From assembly GCA_023419375.1 (NCBI GenBank), contig JAEZYD010000022.1, positions 124,001 through 188,000 on the forward strand: 64,000 bases of DNA, written 5' to 3'. Numbering within the stretch: the first letter of the stretch is position 1; each line of letters starts with the position of its first letter. The notes under the pieces are model-generated. The model searched no databases. It was given only the letters and a program-made list of their open reading frames with translations, and had not been told where the DNA came from. Shown here piece by piece: positions 27,648 through 35,748 of this stretch. Source of the stretch: Pseudomonadota bacterium. Lineage in GTDB: Bacteria; Desulfobacterota; Desulfovibrionia; Desulfovibrionales; Desulfovibrionaceae. The translations under genes were made by a program, and so were the position numbers.

Positions 27648-29075
27648 ATGGCTATGGAAATACTTGAAGAACGCCGTACGTCCATCAAGGAAAAGGGAAA
27701 CAAGGGCGGGGGCTGCTGCAGCGGCGACGGCCTGCGTTGCGATACGGCCAGCGTGGCCGGTTCCGTGAGCCAGCGGGCCTGCGTGTACTGCGGTGCGCGC
27801 GTGGTGTTAAACCCCATTACCGATGCCTTTCATATCGTGCACGGCCCCATCGGCTGCGCCAGCTACACTTGGGATATCCGCGGCAGCCTCACCAGCGGGT
27901 CGGAACTGTTCCGCAACAGTTTTTCCACTGACCTGCAGGAAAAGGACATCGTCTTTGGCGGTGCGGAAAAGCTCACCCGCGCCATTGAAGAGGCCGTGGC
28001 CAACTACTCGCCCAAGCTGATCTTTGTGTACGCCACCTGCATTGTGGGCGTGATCGGCGACGATGTGGAAGCCGTGTGCCGCAATGCGGAAAAAAAGCAC
28101 GGCATCCGCGTGATCGCGGTCAAGGCTCCGGGCTTTTCGGGCACCAAGTCCACGGGCTACCGCATGGCCTGCAACGCCCTTGTGCAGCTCATGGAACCGC
28201 ACAAGGAACAGCCCAAGATCAAGGGCGTCAACATTCTTGGCGACTACAACCTTGCGGGCGAAATGTGGATTATCCGCAACTACCTGCGCGAGATGGGCAT
28301 TCCCATTGTCGCCACCCTCACGGGCGACGCCGCGTACGAAACGCTCATCAAGGCCCCGGCTGCCCAGCTCAACATCGTGCAGTGCGCTGGTTCCATGATG
28401 TATCTGGCCCACCGCATGGAAGACGAAATGGGCGTTCCCTGGATGCGCGCCAGCTTCTTTGGGGTGGAAGACACCTCCACCGCCCTGCGGCAGGTGGCCG
28501 AACGCCTTAACGATGATTACGCAAAGCGCAAGGCTGAAGCCCTTATTTCTGAACGGGGCGCAAAAGCTGAAGCTTTTCTTGAACAGTACAAGCCGCATTT
28601 TGTGGGCAAAAAGGCCGCCATCTTTGTGGGCGGCGGCTTCAAGGCCATATCGCTCATCCGTCAGTTTAACGAGATGGGCATCGAGACCGTAGTGGTCGGC
28701 ACCCAGACCGGCAAGCCAGAAGATTATGAAATCATTTCAAGCCTCGTGAACCCCGGCACCGTCATTCTGGACGATGCCAACCCGGCCGAGCTTGAAACCT
28801 TCATGAAGCAGAAAGGCGCGGATATTCTGGTTGGCGGCGTCAAGGAACGCCCGCTCGCCTACAAGCTGGGTATTGCCTTTTGCGACCATAACCATGAGCG
28901 CAAACACGCTCTGGGCGGTTTTGAAGGTGTGGAAAACTTCACCCGCGAGGTGAACCTTTCCATCAACAGCCCCGTGTGGCAGTTCACGCGCAGCAGCGCC
29001 TCATTTGCCGAGGCAACGCAGGCGCAGGCCAGCCTGGTGCGCGAAGCACTGGCAGCAAGAGCAGCACATTTCTAG
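27648..29075 (+). CDS. nifE: FeMo-cofactor scaffold protein NifE
   Basis: A 475-residue NifD paralogue that, with NifN, carries the precursor cluster while Mo and homocitrate are added. Key cysteines appear in RACVYCGARVVL and HGPIGCASYTWD. The N-terminus has an unusual Gly/Cys-rich stretch (GGGCCSGDGLRC). A His ligand like that of NifD is not seen in the same place, as expected for the scaffold. The start at 27648 follows AAGGGGG. Confidence 0.95.
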   Translation: MAMEILEERRTSIKEKGNKGGGCCSGDGLRCDTASVAGSVSQRACVYCGARVVLNPITDAFHIVHGPIGCASYTWDIRGSLTSGSELFRNSFSTDLQEKDIVFGGAEKLTRAIEEAVANYSPKLIFVYATCIVGVIGDDVEAVCRNAEKKHGIRVIAVKAPGFSGTKSTGYRMACNALVQLMEPHKEQPKIKGVNILGDYNLAGEMWIIRNYLREMGIPIVATLTGDAAYETLIKAPAAQLNIVQCAGSMMYLAHRMEDEMGVPWMRASFFGVEDTSTALRQVAERLNDDYAKRKAEALISERGAKAEAFLEQYKPHFVGKKAAIFVGGGFKAISLIRQFNEMGIETVVVGTQTGKPEDYEIISSLVNPGTVILDDANPAELETFMKQKGADILVGGVKERPLAYKLGIAFCDHNHERKHALGGFEGVENFTREVNLSINSPVWQFTRSSASFAEATQAQASLVREALAARAAHF

Positions 29076-29113
29076 CACAGCGTAATCGGCTTGCACGCAG
29101 TTTGCCCGCCGCC

Positions 29114-29129
29114 GCGGCCCAAAGGCCGC
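29114..29129 (+). other. Hairpin between nifE and the nifN-nifB fusion
   Basis: gcggcc/ggccgc with a 4-nt loop lies 22 bp before the start of the fusion gene and just upstream of its AAGGAG ribosome site. Confidence 0.5.
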
Positions 29130-29150
29130 CTGGAACATAAGGAGAAGACA

Positions 29151-31862
29151 ATGAGCGCCAATCTTGTCAACCTGAATACAAATCCCTGCAAGATGTGCAT
29201 GCCCATGGGTTCGGTAAGCGCCTTTTACGGCATCAGCAAGAGCATGAGCATTCTGCACGGTTCGCAGGGGTGCAGCACTTACATTCGGCGGCACATGGCA
29301 ACCCATTACAATGAGCCGGTGGATATCGCCTCCTCTTCGCTTACGGAAGAAGGCACTGTCTTCGGCGGCACCAAGAACCTGCTCAAGGGGCTTGAAAACC
29401 TCATCAAGCTCTATAACCCCGAGGTGATCGGCGTTTCCACCACCTGCCTTGCCGAAACCATCGGCGAGGACGTGCCCGCCATCATCAAGCAGTTCAAGGA
29501 CGAACACCCGGAAGTGACGGCCACCATCATTCCCGTATCTTCGCCCGGCTACGGCGGCTCGCAGTACGAGGGGTTTTTCCGCGCCTTGCACGCCATTGTG
29601 CGCCATGTTCCCATGGATTCCACGCCCAGCAATGTGGTCAACATCATCACCGGGCACCTCTCTGCGGCGGATACCAGAGCGCTCAAGCTGCTGCTTGACG
29701 CCAGCGGCCTCGAATATGTGCTGCTGCCCGATCTTTCGCAGAACCTTGATGGCGGGCATGAAGAAGACTACAATCGGCTGCCCCAGTACGGCACCACGCT
29801 TGCCCGCATCGGCCTCATGGCTGGCGCGCGCATGACGCTCGAGCTTGCGCCCTTCTGCCCCGAGGGCTATTCCCCTGGCGCGTACCTGCGCGATACCTAC
29901 GGCGTGCCGCTGCTGCGCATGAACCTGCCCGTGGGCCTGCGCGATACGGACACCTTTGTAGCCACGCTTGAGGCCCTTGGCGGAACCATCCCCGCCACTG
30001 TGCGCGAAGAACGCGCCCGCTACCTTGACGCCATGATCGATGCGCACAAATATAACGCCCAGAGCCGCGTTGCCGTATTTGGCGAGCCGGACATGGTGCT
30101 GGCCCTTGTGCGCGCCTCGTGCGAAAACGGGGCCGTGCCCGTAGTTGCCGCCACCGGCAGCCGCTGCGCCGCCTTTGAAAAAACGCTTGCGCCCGATATG
30201 GCTCAGGCTACGGAAACCCAGTTCAGCGGCGATTACGACATTCTCAATTTTGCTGACTTTGCCGCCATTGAAAACGCCATGCTTGCGCGCAAGGCCAACC
30301 TCATGCTTGGCAATTCCGACGGCCGCCGCATTGAAGAGCGCCACCACGTTCCGCTGCTGCGTTACGGTTTTCCCATCCACGACAGGGTTGGCGGCCAGCG
30401 CACGCGCATGCTCTTCTATGACGGCTCGCTCAGCCTCATGGAAGCCACGGCCAACGCCATGTTGCAGTTCACCGAGGGCAGCTTCCGCGAGGAGCTTCTC
30501 AACAAATACTTCAAGGATGAAGCCGCCATGGAAGCTGATGTCTCCCGCATAGAAGTTGTGGCCCCCACCAGCGAGCCGCTTGTGCCTGTAACTGCCCCTA
30601 CAGCCGCCCATGCCGCTGGCAACGCCGCCGCCGTCAATGCGGAGCGCACCAAGTCCCACCCATGTTTCAGCTGTGGGGCCTGCGCCACTTCGGCGCGCCT
30701 GCATCTGCCCATCGCGCCCAAGTGCAACCTGAGCTGCAACTACTGCCTGCGCAAGTACGACTGCGTTAACGAAAGCCGCCCCGGCGTCACCACCGCAGTG
30801 CTCACGCCCGCGCAGGCTTTTGACCACTTTATGAAAGTAAAGCGCGACATGCCCAACCTTACGGTTGTGGGCATCGCCGGCCCCGGCGACACGCTGGCAA
30901 ACCCGGAGGAAACCTTCCGCACGCTGGAGATGATCCGCAAGGAAGACCCCAATATCACCTTCTGCATGTCCACCAACGGTCTGGCCCTGCCGGAATACGT
31001 GGAAGACATGAAGCGCGTGGGCGTAAGCCACGCCACCGTGACCATCAACGCCGTTGATCCCGCCATTGGCGCGCAGATTTACAAGTTTGCCATGTACCGT
31101 GGCAAGAAATACACGGGCGAAACCGCAGCCGCCCTCCTGCTGGCAAACCAGATGGCGGGCCTGCGCGCCCTCTCCCAGGCGGGCATAGTGAGCAAGGTCA
31201 ACACCGTGCTGCTCAAGGGCATCAACGACGGGCACATCCCGCAGGTGGTGGAAACCGCGCGCGAACTGGGCGCTGTGATGACCAACATCATGCAGCTTAT
31301 CCCGGTCAAGGGCAGCGTTTTTGAAAACATGCCCCTTGTGAGCAACAAGGAACTCATGGACATGCGCCGCAGTTGCGAGCCCACGCTCAAGCAGATGTAC
31401 CACTGCAAGCAGTGCCGCGCCGATGCCGTTGGCCTGCTGGGCGATGACAAGTCCATTGAGTACCGCCCGCCCGTGGCCGAAAAGGCCCCCGTGGTGGAAG
31501 AAGCCAAGCCCGCCGTGGCCCGCAAGATTCGCATTGCCGTGGCTTCCAAGACAGGCATGACCGTTGATCAGCACTTTGGGCAGGCCGAACAGTTCTACAT
31601 CTACGAAAGCGACGGCGATGCCGCCAGCTACGTGGAAACCCGCAGTGTTTCCAAATACTGCAACGGCATGGATGATTGCGGCGAAAAGGCCGGGCGCATG
31701 GCGGGCATACTGGCCGCCGTGGACGATTGCAAGGGCGTGCTGGCCCTGCGCATAGGCGAAAGCCCGCTGAAAAAGCTTGAGACCAGGGGAATACGCGTGT
31801 TCACCCTCTATGAAAATGTGGACAAGGCCGTGAATGACGCCGCCAGGGCGCTCTGCGGATAA
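29151..31862 (+). CDS. nifN-nifB: NifN-NifB-NifX three-domain cofactor assembly protein
   Basis: A 903-residue fusion. Residues about 1-450 are NifN (NPCKMCMPMGSVSAFYG; HGSQGCSTYIRR), partner of NifE. An Ala/Pro linker runs from about 470 to 500. Residues about 503-775 are the radical SAM enzyme NifB, with HPC at 503-505 and the cluster motif Cys525-x3-Cys529-x2-Cys532, then RKYDCVNESRPGV. It makes the carbide-containing NifB-co. Residues about 792-903 are a NifX/NafY-like cofactor carrier (KIRIAVASKTGMTVDQHFG). The start at 29151 follows AAGGAGA; an ATG-less extension upstream covers a hairpin. NifN-B fusions are known in clostridia. Confidence 0.93.
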   Translation: MSANLVNLNTNPCKMCMPMGSVSAFYGISKSMSILHGSQGCSTYIRRHMATHYNEPVDIASSSLTEEGTVFGGTKNLLKGLENLIKLYNPEVIGVSTTCLAETIGEDVPAIIKQFKDEHPEVTATIIPVSSPGYGGSQYEGFFRALHAIVRHVPMDSTPSNVVNIITGHLSAADTRALKLLLDASGLEYVLLPDLSQNLDGGHEEDYNRLPQYGTTLARIGLMAGARMTLELAPFCPEGYSPGAYLRDTYGVPLLRMNLPVGLRDTDTFVATLEALGGTIPATVREERARYLDAMIDAHKYNAQSRVAVFGEPDMVLALVRASCENGAVPVVAATGSRCAAFEKTLAPDMAQATETQFSGDYDILNFADFAAIENAMLARKANLMLGNSDGRRIEERHHVPLLRYGFPIHDRVGGQRTRMLFYDGSLSLMEATANAMLQFTEGSFREELLNKYFKDEAAMEADVSRIEVVAPTSEPLVPVTAPTAAHAAGNAAAVNAERTKSHPCFSCGACATSARLHLPIAPKCNLSCNYCLRKYDCVNESRPGVTTAVLTPAQAFDHFMKVKRDMPNLTVVGIAGPGDTLANPEETFRTLEMIRKEDPNITFCMSTNGLALPEYVEDMKRVGVSHATVTINAVDPAIGAQIYKFAMYRGKKYTGETAAALLLANQMAGLRALSQAGIVSKVNTVLLKGINDGHIPQVVETARELGAVMTNIMQLIPVKGSVFENMPLVSNKELMDMRRSCEPTLKQMYHCKQCRADAVGLLGDDKSIEYRPPVAEKAPVVEEAKPAVARKIRIAVASKTGMTVDQHFGQAEQFYIYESDGDAASYVETRSVSKYCNGMDDCGEKAGRMAGILAAVDDCKGVLALRIGESPLKKLETRGIRVFTLYENVDKAVNDAARALCG

Positions 31863-31878
31863 TTCCGGCCCATTCCAA

Positions 31879-31909
31879 CGGCCTGGCCGGAGGCAAACCG
31901 GTCAGGCCG
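31879..31909 (+). other. Hairpin between nifN-nifB and nifV-omega
   Basis: A 12-bp stem (31879-31890 with 31898-31909, one G-U pair) has a 7-nt loop. No T-run follows, so read-through into nifV is likely. It may protect the upstream mRNA or reduce downstream expression. Confidence 0.6.
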
Positions 31910-31943
31910 GGGCACACGCCATCTTTGCCAAGAGGTTATTTCC

Positions 31944-32888
31944 ATGCCGCAACTGGTGGACAGAACGCTCTGCCTGCTCTACCGGGTGCTGCCAGCCGCG
32001 CACTCGCAAGAGGAAAGGCAGACCGCAGACGCATTTGCGCTCTGGGCCGGGGAATGGATCGACCTCATGCACCACATGGGTTTTGTGGTCGAAATTCCCC
32101 CAGACCTGCAATTTGCAGCAGCCAGCACCAAGGCCCGCCGCACGGGCACACGTCCGATCCTTAACGGGCCGTGGTCGCGCCTGAGCGGTTGCTGTGACGC
32201 TCTTTATACCTTTGAAACGGAACTCTGGCCGCGCTTTGCCGCCATCAAGGATACGGTGGAGTTCTGCCCCGGCGATCATGCGGGCTGCGCCACGGCTCTT
32301 GCCGTGCTGTGGCTGCTCAAGGGCGGCCCACGGGTGGCGGGCTGCATTGGCGGTTCTGCCCTGCACGGCCCCGATGCCGGGCCTGCGCTGGAGGAAGTGG
32401 CCCTGAGCCTGCACGCCCAGGGTCTGGAGACAGGCCTGACGCATCTGGACAAACTGCCTGAAGCAACAGCCCTGCTCACGAAGGCAGGCCACGACATTTC
32501 CCACCACAAGGCAGTGCTGGGCGCGGATATCTTTGCTGTAGAATCCGGCATCCATGTGGACGGCATTGCCAAAAAGCCCTTTCTTTACGAGCCGTACACG
32601 CCAGCTACTGTGGGGCTTGAACGCCAGATTGTGGTGGGCAAGCACTCGGGGCGTGTTTCGTTGCGCATCAAGGCCAGCCAGCTTGGTTTGAACTTGCCGC
32701 GCACCGAGGAAGAACATATGCTGGAACTGGTTCAGCAGCTTGCCGAGCGCCAGCAATGCAGCCTGACCGATGCCCAGTTTCTCGACCTGTGTCACGCATG
32801 CCATCCCCCCGAATCCTTGTCTTCTGCCCGAACGGACTGTTGCGGTCTTTCGGGCGCAACGGTTTCTGTGGAGGTGGGCCATGCCTGA
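31944..32888 (+). CDS. nifV-omega: Homocitrate synthase, omega subunit
   Basis: A 314-residue protein. From about residue 185 it matches the C-terminal part of homocitrate/isopropylmalate synthases (KAVLGADIFAVESGIHVDGI, then VVGKHSGRVSLRIKA). Residues 1-180 read as a decayed catalytic barrel: VDRTLCLLYR stands where DTTLRDGEQ should be, and CPGDHAGCATALAVLWLLKGG lines up with the usual HNDxG helix. It should need the alpha subunit for catalysis, as in Clostridium pasteurianum. Its end overlaps nifV-alpha by 8 bp. A TTATTTCC spacer precedes the ATG with AAGAGG. Confidence 0.85.
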   Translation: MPQLVDRTLCLLYRVLPAAHSQEERQTADAFALWAGEWIDLMHHMGFVVEIPPDLQFAAASTKARRTGTRPILNGPWSRLSGCCDALYTFETELWPRFAAIKDTVEFCPGDHAGCATALAVLWLLKGGPRVAGCIGGSALHGPDAGPALEEVALSLHAQGLETGLTHLDKLPEATALLTKAGHDISHHKAVLGADIFAVESGIHVDGIAKKPFLYEPYTPATVGLERQIVVGKHSGRVSLRIKASQLGLNLPRTEEEHMLELVQQLAERQQCSLTDAQFLDLCHACHPPESLSSARTDCCGLSGATVSVEVGHA

Positions 32889-33744
32889 GATCATTATTGT
32901 CGACACCACCCTGCGCGACGGCGAGCAGGCTCCCGGCTTTGCGTTCCCCCCTGCCCTGAAAATCCGCCTTGCCGCCATGATGGACGAAGCGGGCGTGGAC
33001 CAGATCGAGGCGGGCGTTCCCGCCATGGGCGAAAACGAAAAGGCCACCATCCGCTCCATCCGCGAGGCCTGTTCCAACGCCCGCGTTTCCACCTGGAACC
33101 GACTGCGCGAAAGCGACGTGCGCCACTCCTTTGACTGCTCTCCGCATATCATTCATCTGTGCTGCCCGGTTTCTGACCGGCAGATCAAGGACAAACTCAA
33201 GACCACCCGCGCCGAGGTAATGGCCTCCCTTGCCAAGTGCGCGGCACTTGCCGCCAGCCGAGGTGCGGAAGTGACGGTTGGCTTTGAAGATTCCTCCCAC
33301 GCCTCGCCCGACCAATTGCGCGATGCGGCGAGGGCCGCGCGGCAGTGCGGCGTGGTGCGGGTGCGGCTCAGCGATACCGTGGGCTGTTACACGCCAGACA
33401 AGGTCTGGCGGGCCGTGCGCATGCTGCGCGAGGCAGGCGTGGATGTGGAAATCCACGCGCACAACGACTTTGGCATGGCCGTTGCCAACTCGCTCATGGC
33501 CGTGAACGCCGGGGCACGCTACGTCAATACAACCCTGTGGGGCATTGGCGAGAGGGCGGGCAACTGCGGGCTTGCCACTTTTACGGCGGCGGCTGCGCGT
33601 CTGGGCAATACATCCTGCGCGGTGGACGCGCGCAAAGCACTTGAACTGGAGCGCCTTGCGGCCACGCTTTTGCCGCAAAAATCCATGAACGGCTGGGGCA
33701 AGCATTTGGGGTATAGCTATGGCACGCGCCCCTTTGGTCTTTAA
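32881..33744 (+). CDS. nifV-alpha: Homocitrate synthase, alpha (catalytic) subunit
   Basis: A 287-residue TIM barrel that condenses acetyl-CoA with 2-oxoglutarate to give homocitrate, the organic ligand of FeMo-cofactor. The catalytic signature IVDTTLRDGEQAPGF is at residues 6-20, the metal-binding HAHNDFGMA is near 185, and GIGERAGNCGLA follows. The protein stops after the barrel and lacks the C-terminal communication domain, which is in the omega gene before it. The ATG at 32881 sits behind GGAGG. Confidence 0.9.
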   Translation: MPEIIIVDTTLRDGEQAPGFAFPPALKIRLAAMMDEAGVDQIEAGVPAMGENEKATIRSIREACSNARVSTWNRLRESDVRHSFDCSPHIIHLCCPVSDRQIKDKLKTTRAEVMASLAKCAALAASRGAEVTVGFEDSSHASPDQLRDAARAARQCGVVRVRLSDTVGCYTPDKVWRAVRMLREAGVDVEIHAHNDFGMAVANSLMAVNAGARYVNTTLWGIGERAGNCGLATFTAAAARLGNTSCAVDARKALELERLAATLLPQKSMNGWGKHLGYSYGTRPFGL

Positions 33745-33974
33745 CGGCACAAGCGTCTTTTGTCCTCTGCCAGCGTTGCACTGCGCCAGTTTTTTCGGTC
33801 GAGTACTATAAGAGTACACTCCCTCAAAAACAGGCTTGTCTTCCTTGGCAGAGAACAAAATCCATCTTGTGCCAAAACAAATTTATCATAATTACGGCAG
33901 ATAGATGTTATTTTAAATAATCGCATCACTCGTTGCCGCCAATACTCTGGACGCCCCAGCTTACGGAGATCGCC

Positions 33975-34625
33975 ATGAAATGCGACTGCATTGCAGTGCT
34001 CGAAAATACAGAGAATTCAATCACGGCCATGGAAAACTGCACCCACCTTTCCGTCTGGCAGCGCGACTGGAGCACGGGCAAGGGCTGGCATGCCTGTGAT
34101 CCCGTGCCCTTTTCTCTTGAAGGCTGCGGCACCCTGCCCCAGATGCGCGACCGGCTGCGCCAACTGGCCCTTCTGCTGCCCGCAGAGGCTGCCATAGCCG
34201 GGGCCACCATTTCCGGCCTCGCCTACAACGAACTGAGCCGCATGGGCTTTTGCCTGTGCGAGCTGGACGCATTTTCGCCCGATATTCTGGATGCCCTGGC
34301 CAGCGAGATTCTGGCGTCCGCCCAGGGGGAGGCGCAGGTTCCCGTCGCGCCCACGCCCACAGATACGCCCGGCGTGTACAGCATAAATCTTATGGAAGTG
34401 CAGGCCGCACACCCGGAAATTACGTCAAAAAAAGCCCTGCGTCCCTTTTTCGCGTCCACGCCCTTTGTGGAACTGGAGCTCATCTGCGGGCACATGCCCC
34501 CCTGGCTCGAGGATCATATGCGCCAGCAACACCTGACATGCGCCCTCACCCGGCAGGATGACGGAACCGTTCGCGCCCGGATTTCGCATGCGCTTTGCGG
34601 CGAATCTGCGCCTAATGGACGTTAG
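33975..34625 (+). CDS. AnfO-family nitrogenase accessory protein
   Basis: A 216-residue soluble protein. The C-terminal half resembles AnfO (also Anf1), an accessory protein first known from Fe-only nitrogenase clusters: GVYSINLMEV, then EITSKKALRPFF and ELICGHMPPWLEDHM. The N-terminus has several Cys (CDCIAVLE; CLCELDAF). In the known anf system the protein is needed for Fe-only nitrogenase activity, but its biochemical job is unclear. Here it sits in a Mo-type cluster with no anf genes. The start at 33975 was chosen for GGAG upstream. A 230-bp gap from nifV-alpha leaves room for its own promoter. Confidence 0.75.
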   Translation: MKCDCIAVLENTENSITAMENCTHLSVWQRDWSTGKGWHACDPVPFSLEGCGTLPQMRDRLRQLALLLPAEAAIAGATISGLAYNELSRMGFCLCELDAFSPDILDALASEILASAQGEAQVPVAPTPTDTPGVYSINLMEVQAAHPEITSKKALRPFFASTPFVELELICGHMPPWLEDHMRQQHLTCALTRQDDGTVRARISHALCGESAPNGR

Positions 34626-34672
34626 AGCCATTCACGGATGAAATGGGTTAACTGCTCCCGGGAGTTTATGAT

Positions 34673-35614
34673 ATGAGTACCGCCCTGCAATTGGAAACTG
34701 TGGCTACGCCCTACGGCACTATCACAAACGTGCATGTGCTCTCCCGCTGGCCCGGCGGCGCTCCGCAGGATTGCCGCCTGCTGGCCGAAGATACCGTACC
34801 CACGCCCACCGGCTGGCTCACGCCCCTTTACGAAGCGGAAGACGTACGCCGCAGCAGCGGCAAGAGCTTCAGCCTGTACCCCAACGGCATGTGGCGCAGT
34901 CTGGAACTGCAAAATCAAACGACTGTGAGCACTCCCCTTGGCGACATGCCCGCCGAATGGCTGGCCTGGCATGGAAACGGCGCGCTCAAGCGCATATTGC
35001 TGCGCAAGGGCAAACTCAGCGGCTACTGGACAGAACAGGACGAGCGCAAGCTGGCAAGCCAGCTATCTCTTTCGCTGCGCGGGCAGGAAGTGAACGCCAG
35101 GATTCAGGGCCTGCGTTTCTATCCTTCAGGCGTACTGGAGAGCGTCACCTTCTGGCCCGGCGAAACAATCCTGCTTGCCACCCCGTTAGGCCCCATGCCC
35201 GTAAGGTACGGCTGCGCCTTTTATGAGAGCGGCGCGCTGCGGAGTTGCGAACCGGCGCGCCCTGCGCATGTGCCGACCTCCATTGGGCAGATTGCGGCCT
35301 ACGACCCCGCCGCCTCGGCCATCTGCGGCGACGTCAATTCCCTGTGCTTTGCTGAAGACGGCGCGGTTTCCAGCCTTGTCACTGCCGCCTGTTCCCTGCG
35401 TTGGCAGCAGGGCGCGGAGCAGAAATGCATGTCGCCGCGCCTGGAAAAAGATCAGCTCACCATGCTGCGTACCGTGGTTGTTCCCTTGCGGGTGGAATTT
35501 CTGCCCAATGGTCTGGTGCGCATGGACGATGGCAAGCAGGTCATGCAGGCCCCGGCACAGGGCATGACTGTCGGGCCTTTTGTGGCTCTGCCCGACATGC
35601 GCGAGAGCTGCTGA
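34673..35614 (+). CDS. Repeat protein of unknown function in the nif cluster
   Basis: A 313-residue soluble protein without signal peptide or membrane segment. It contains at least four irregular repeats built as TPxG, about 10-20 residues, then an aromatic-x-x-G-x-L/W strand: SLYPNGMWRSLEL, AWHGNGALKRILL, RFYPSGVLESVTF and AFYESGALRSCE. These look like short beta-hairpins of the MORN/YwqK kind. It follows the AnfO-like gene by 47 bp on the same strand with a GGGAG ribosome site. A nitrogenase-related role is inferred from place only. Confidence 0.65.
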   Translation: MSTALQLETVATPYGTITNVHVLSRWPGGAPQDCRLLAEDTVPTPTGWLTPLYEAEDVRRSSGKSFSLYPNGMWRSLELQNQTTVSTPLGDMPAEWLAWHGNGALKRILLRKGKLSGYWTEQDERKLASQLSLSLRGQEVNARIQGLRFYPSGVLESVTFWPGETILLATPLGPMPVRYGCAFYESGALRSCEPARPAHVPTSIGQIAAYDPAASAICGDVNSLCFAEDGAVSSLVTAACSLRWQQGAEQKCMSPRLEKDQLTMLRTVVVPLRVEFLPNGLVRMDDGKQVMQAPAQGMTVGPFVALPDMRESC

Positions 35615-35748
35615 CGTTTTGCGCTACATCAGCAACCCTGCCATACATTGCAATCAGTTGGGCCGGCCTCATGCTGCCGCAAACATTGTTGCGGCAGTGC
35701 GTCTTGCGCTGTGTATGGTCACAGTGCTAGATTGCCGCAGGAGGCCGC

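Noticed and set aside
29001..31574. Very long open frame antisense to nifN-nifB
   Set aside because: It mirrors codon bias of the GC-rich gene on the other strand, has no known motif, and the sense frame carries clear NifN, NifB and NifX signatures.
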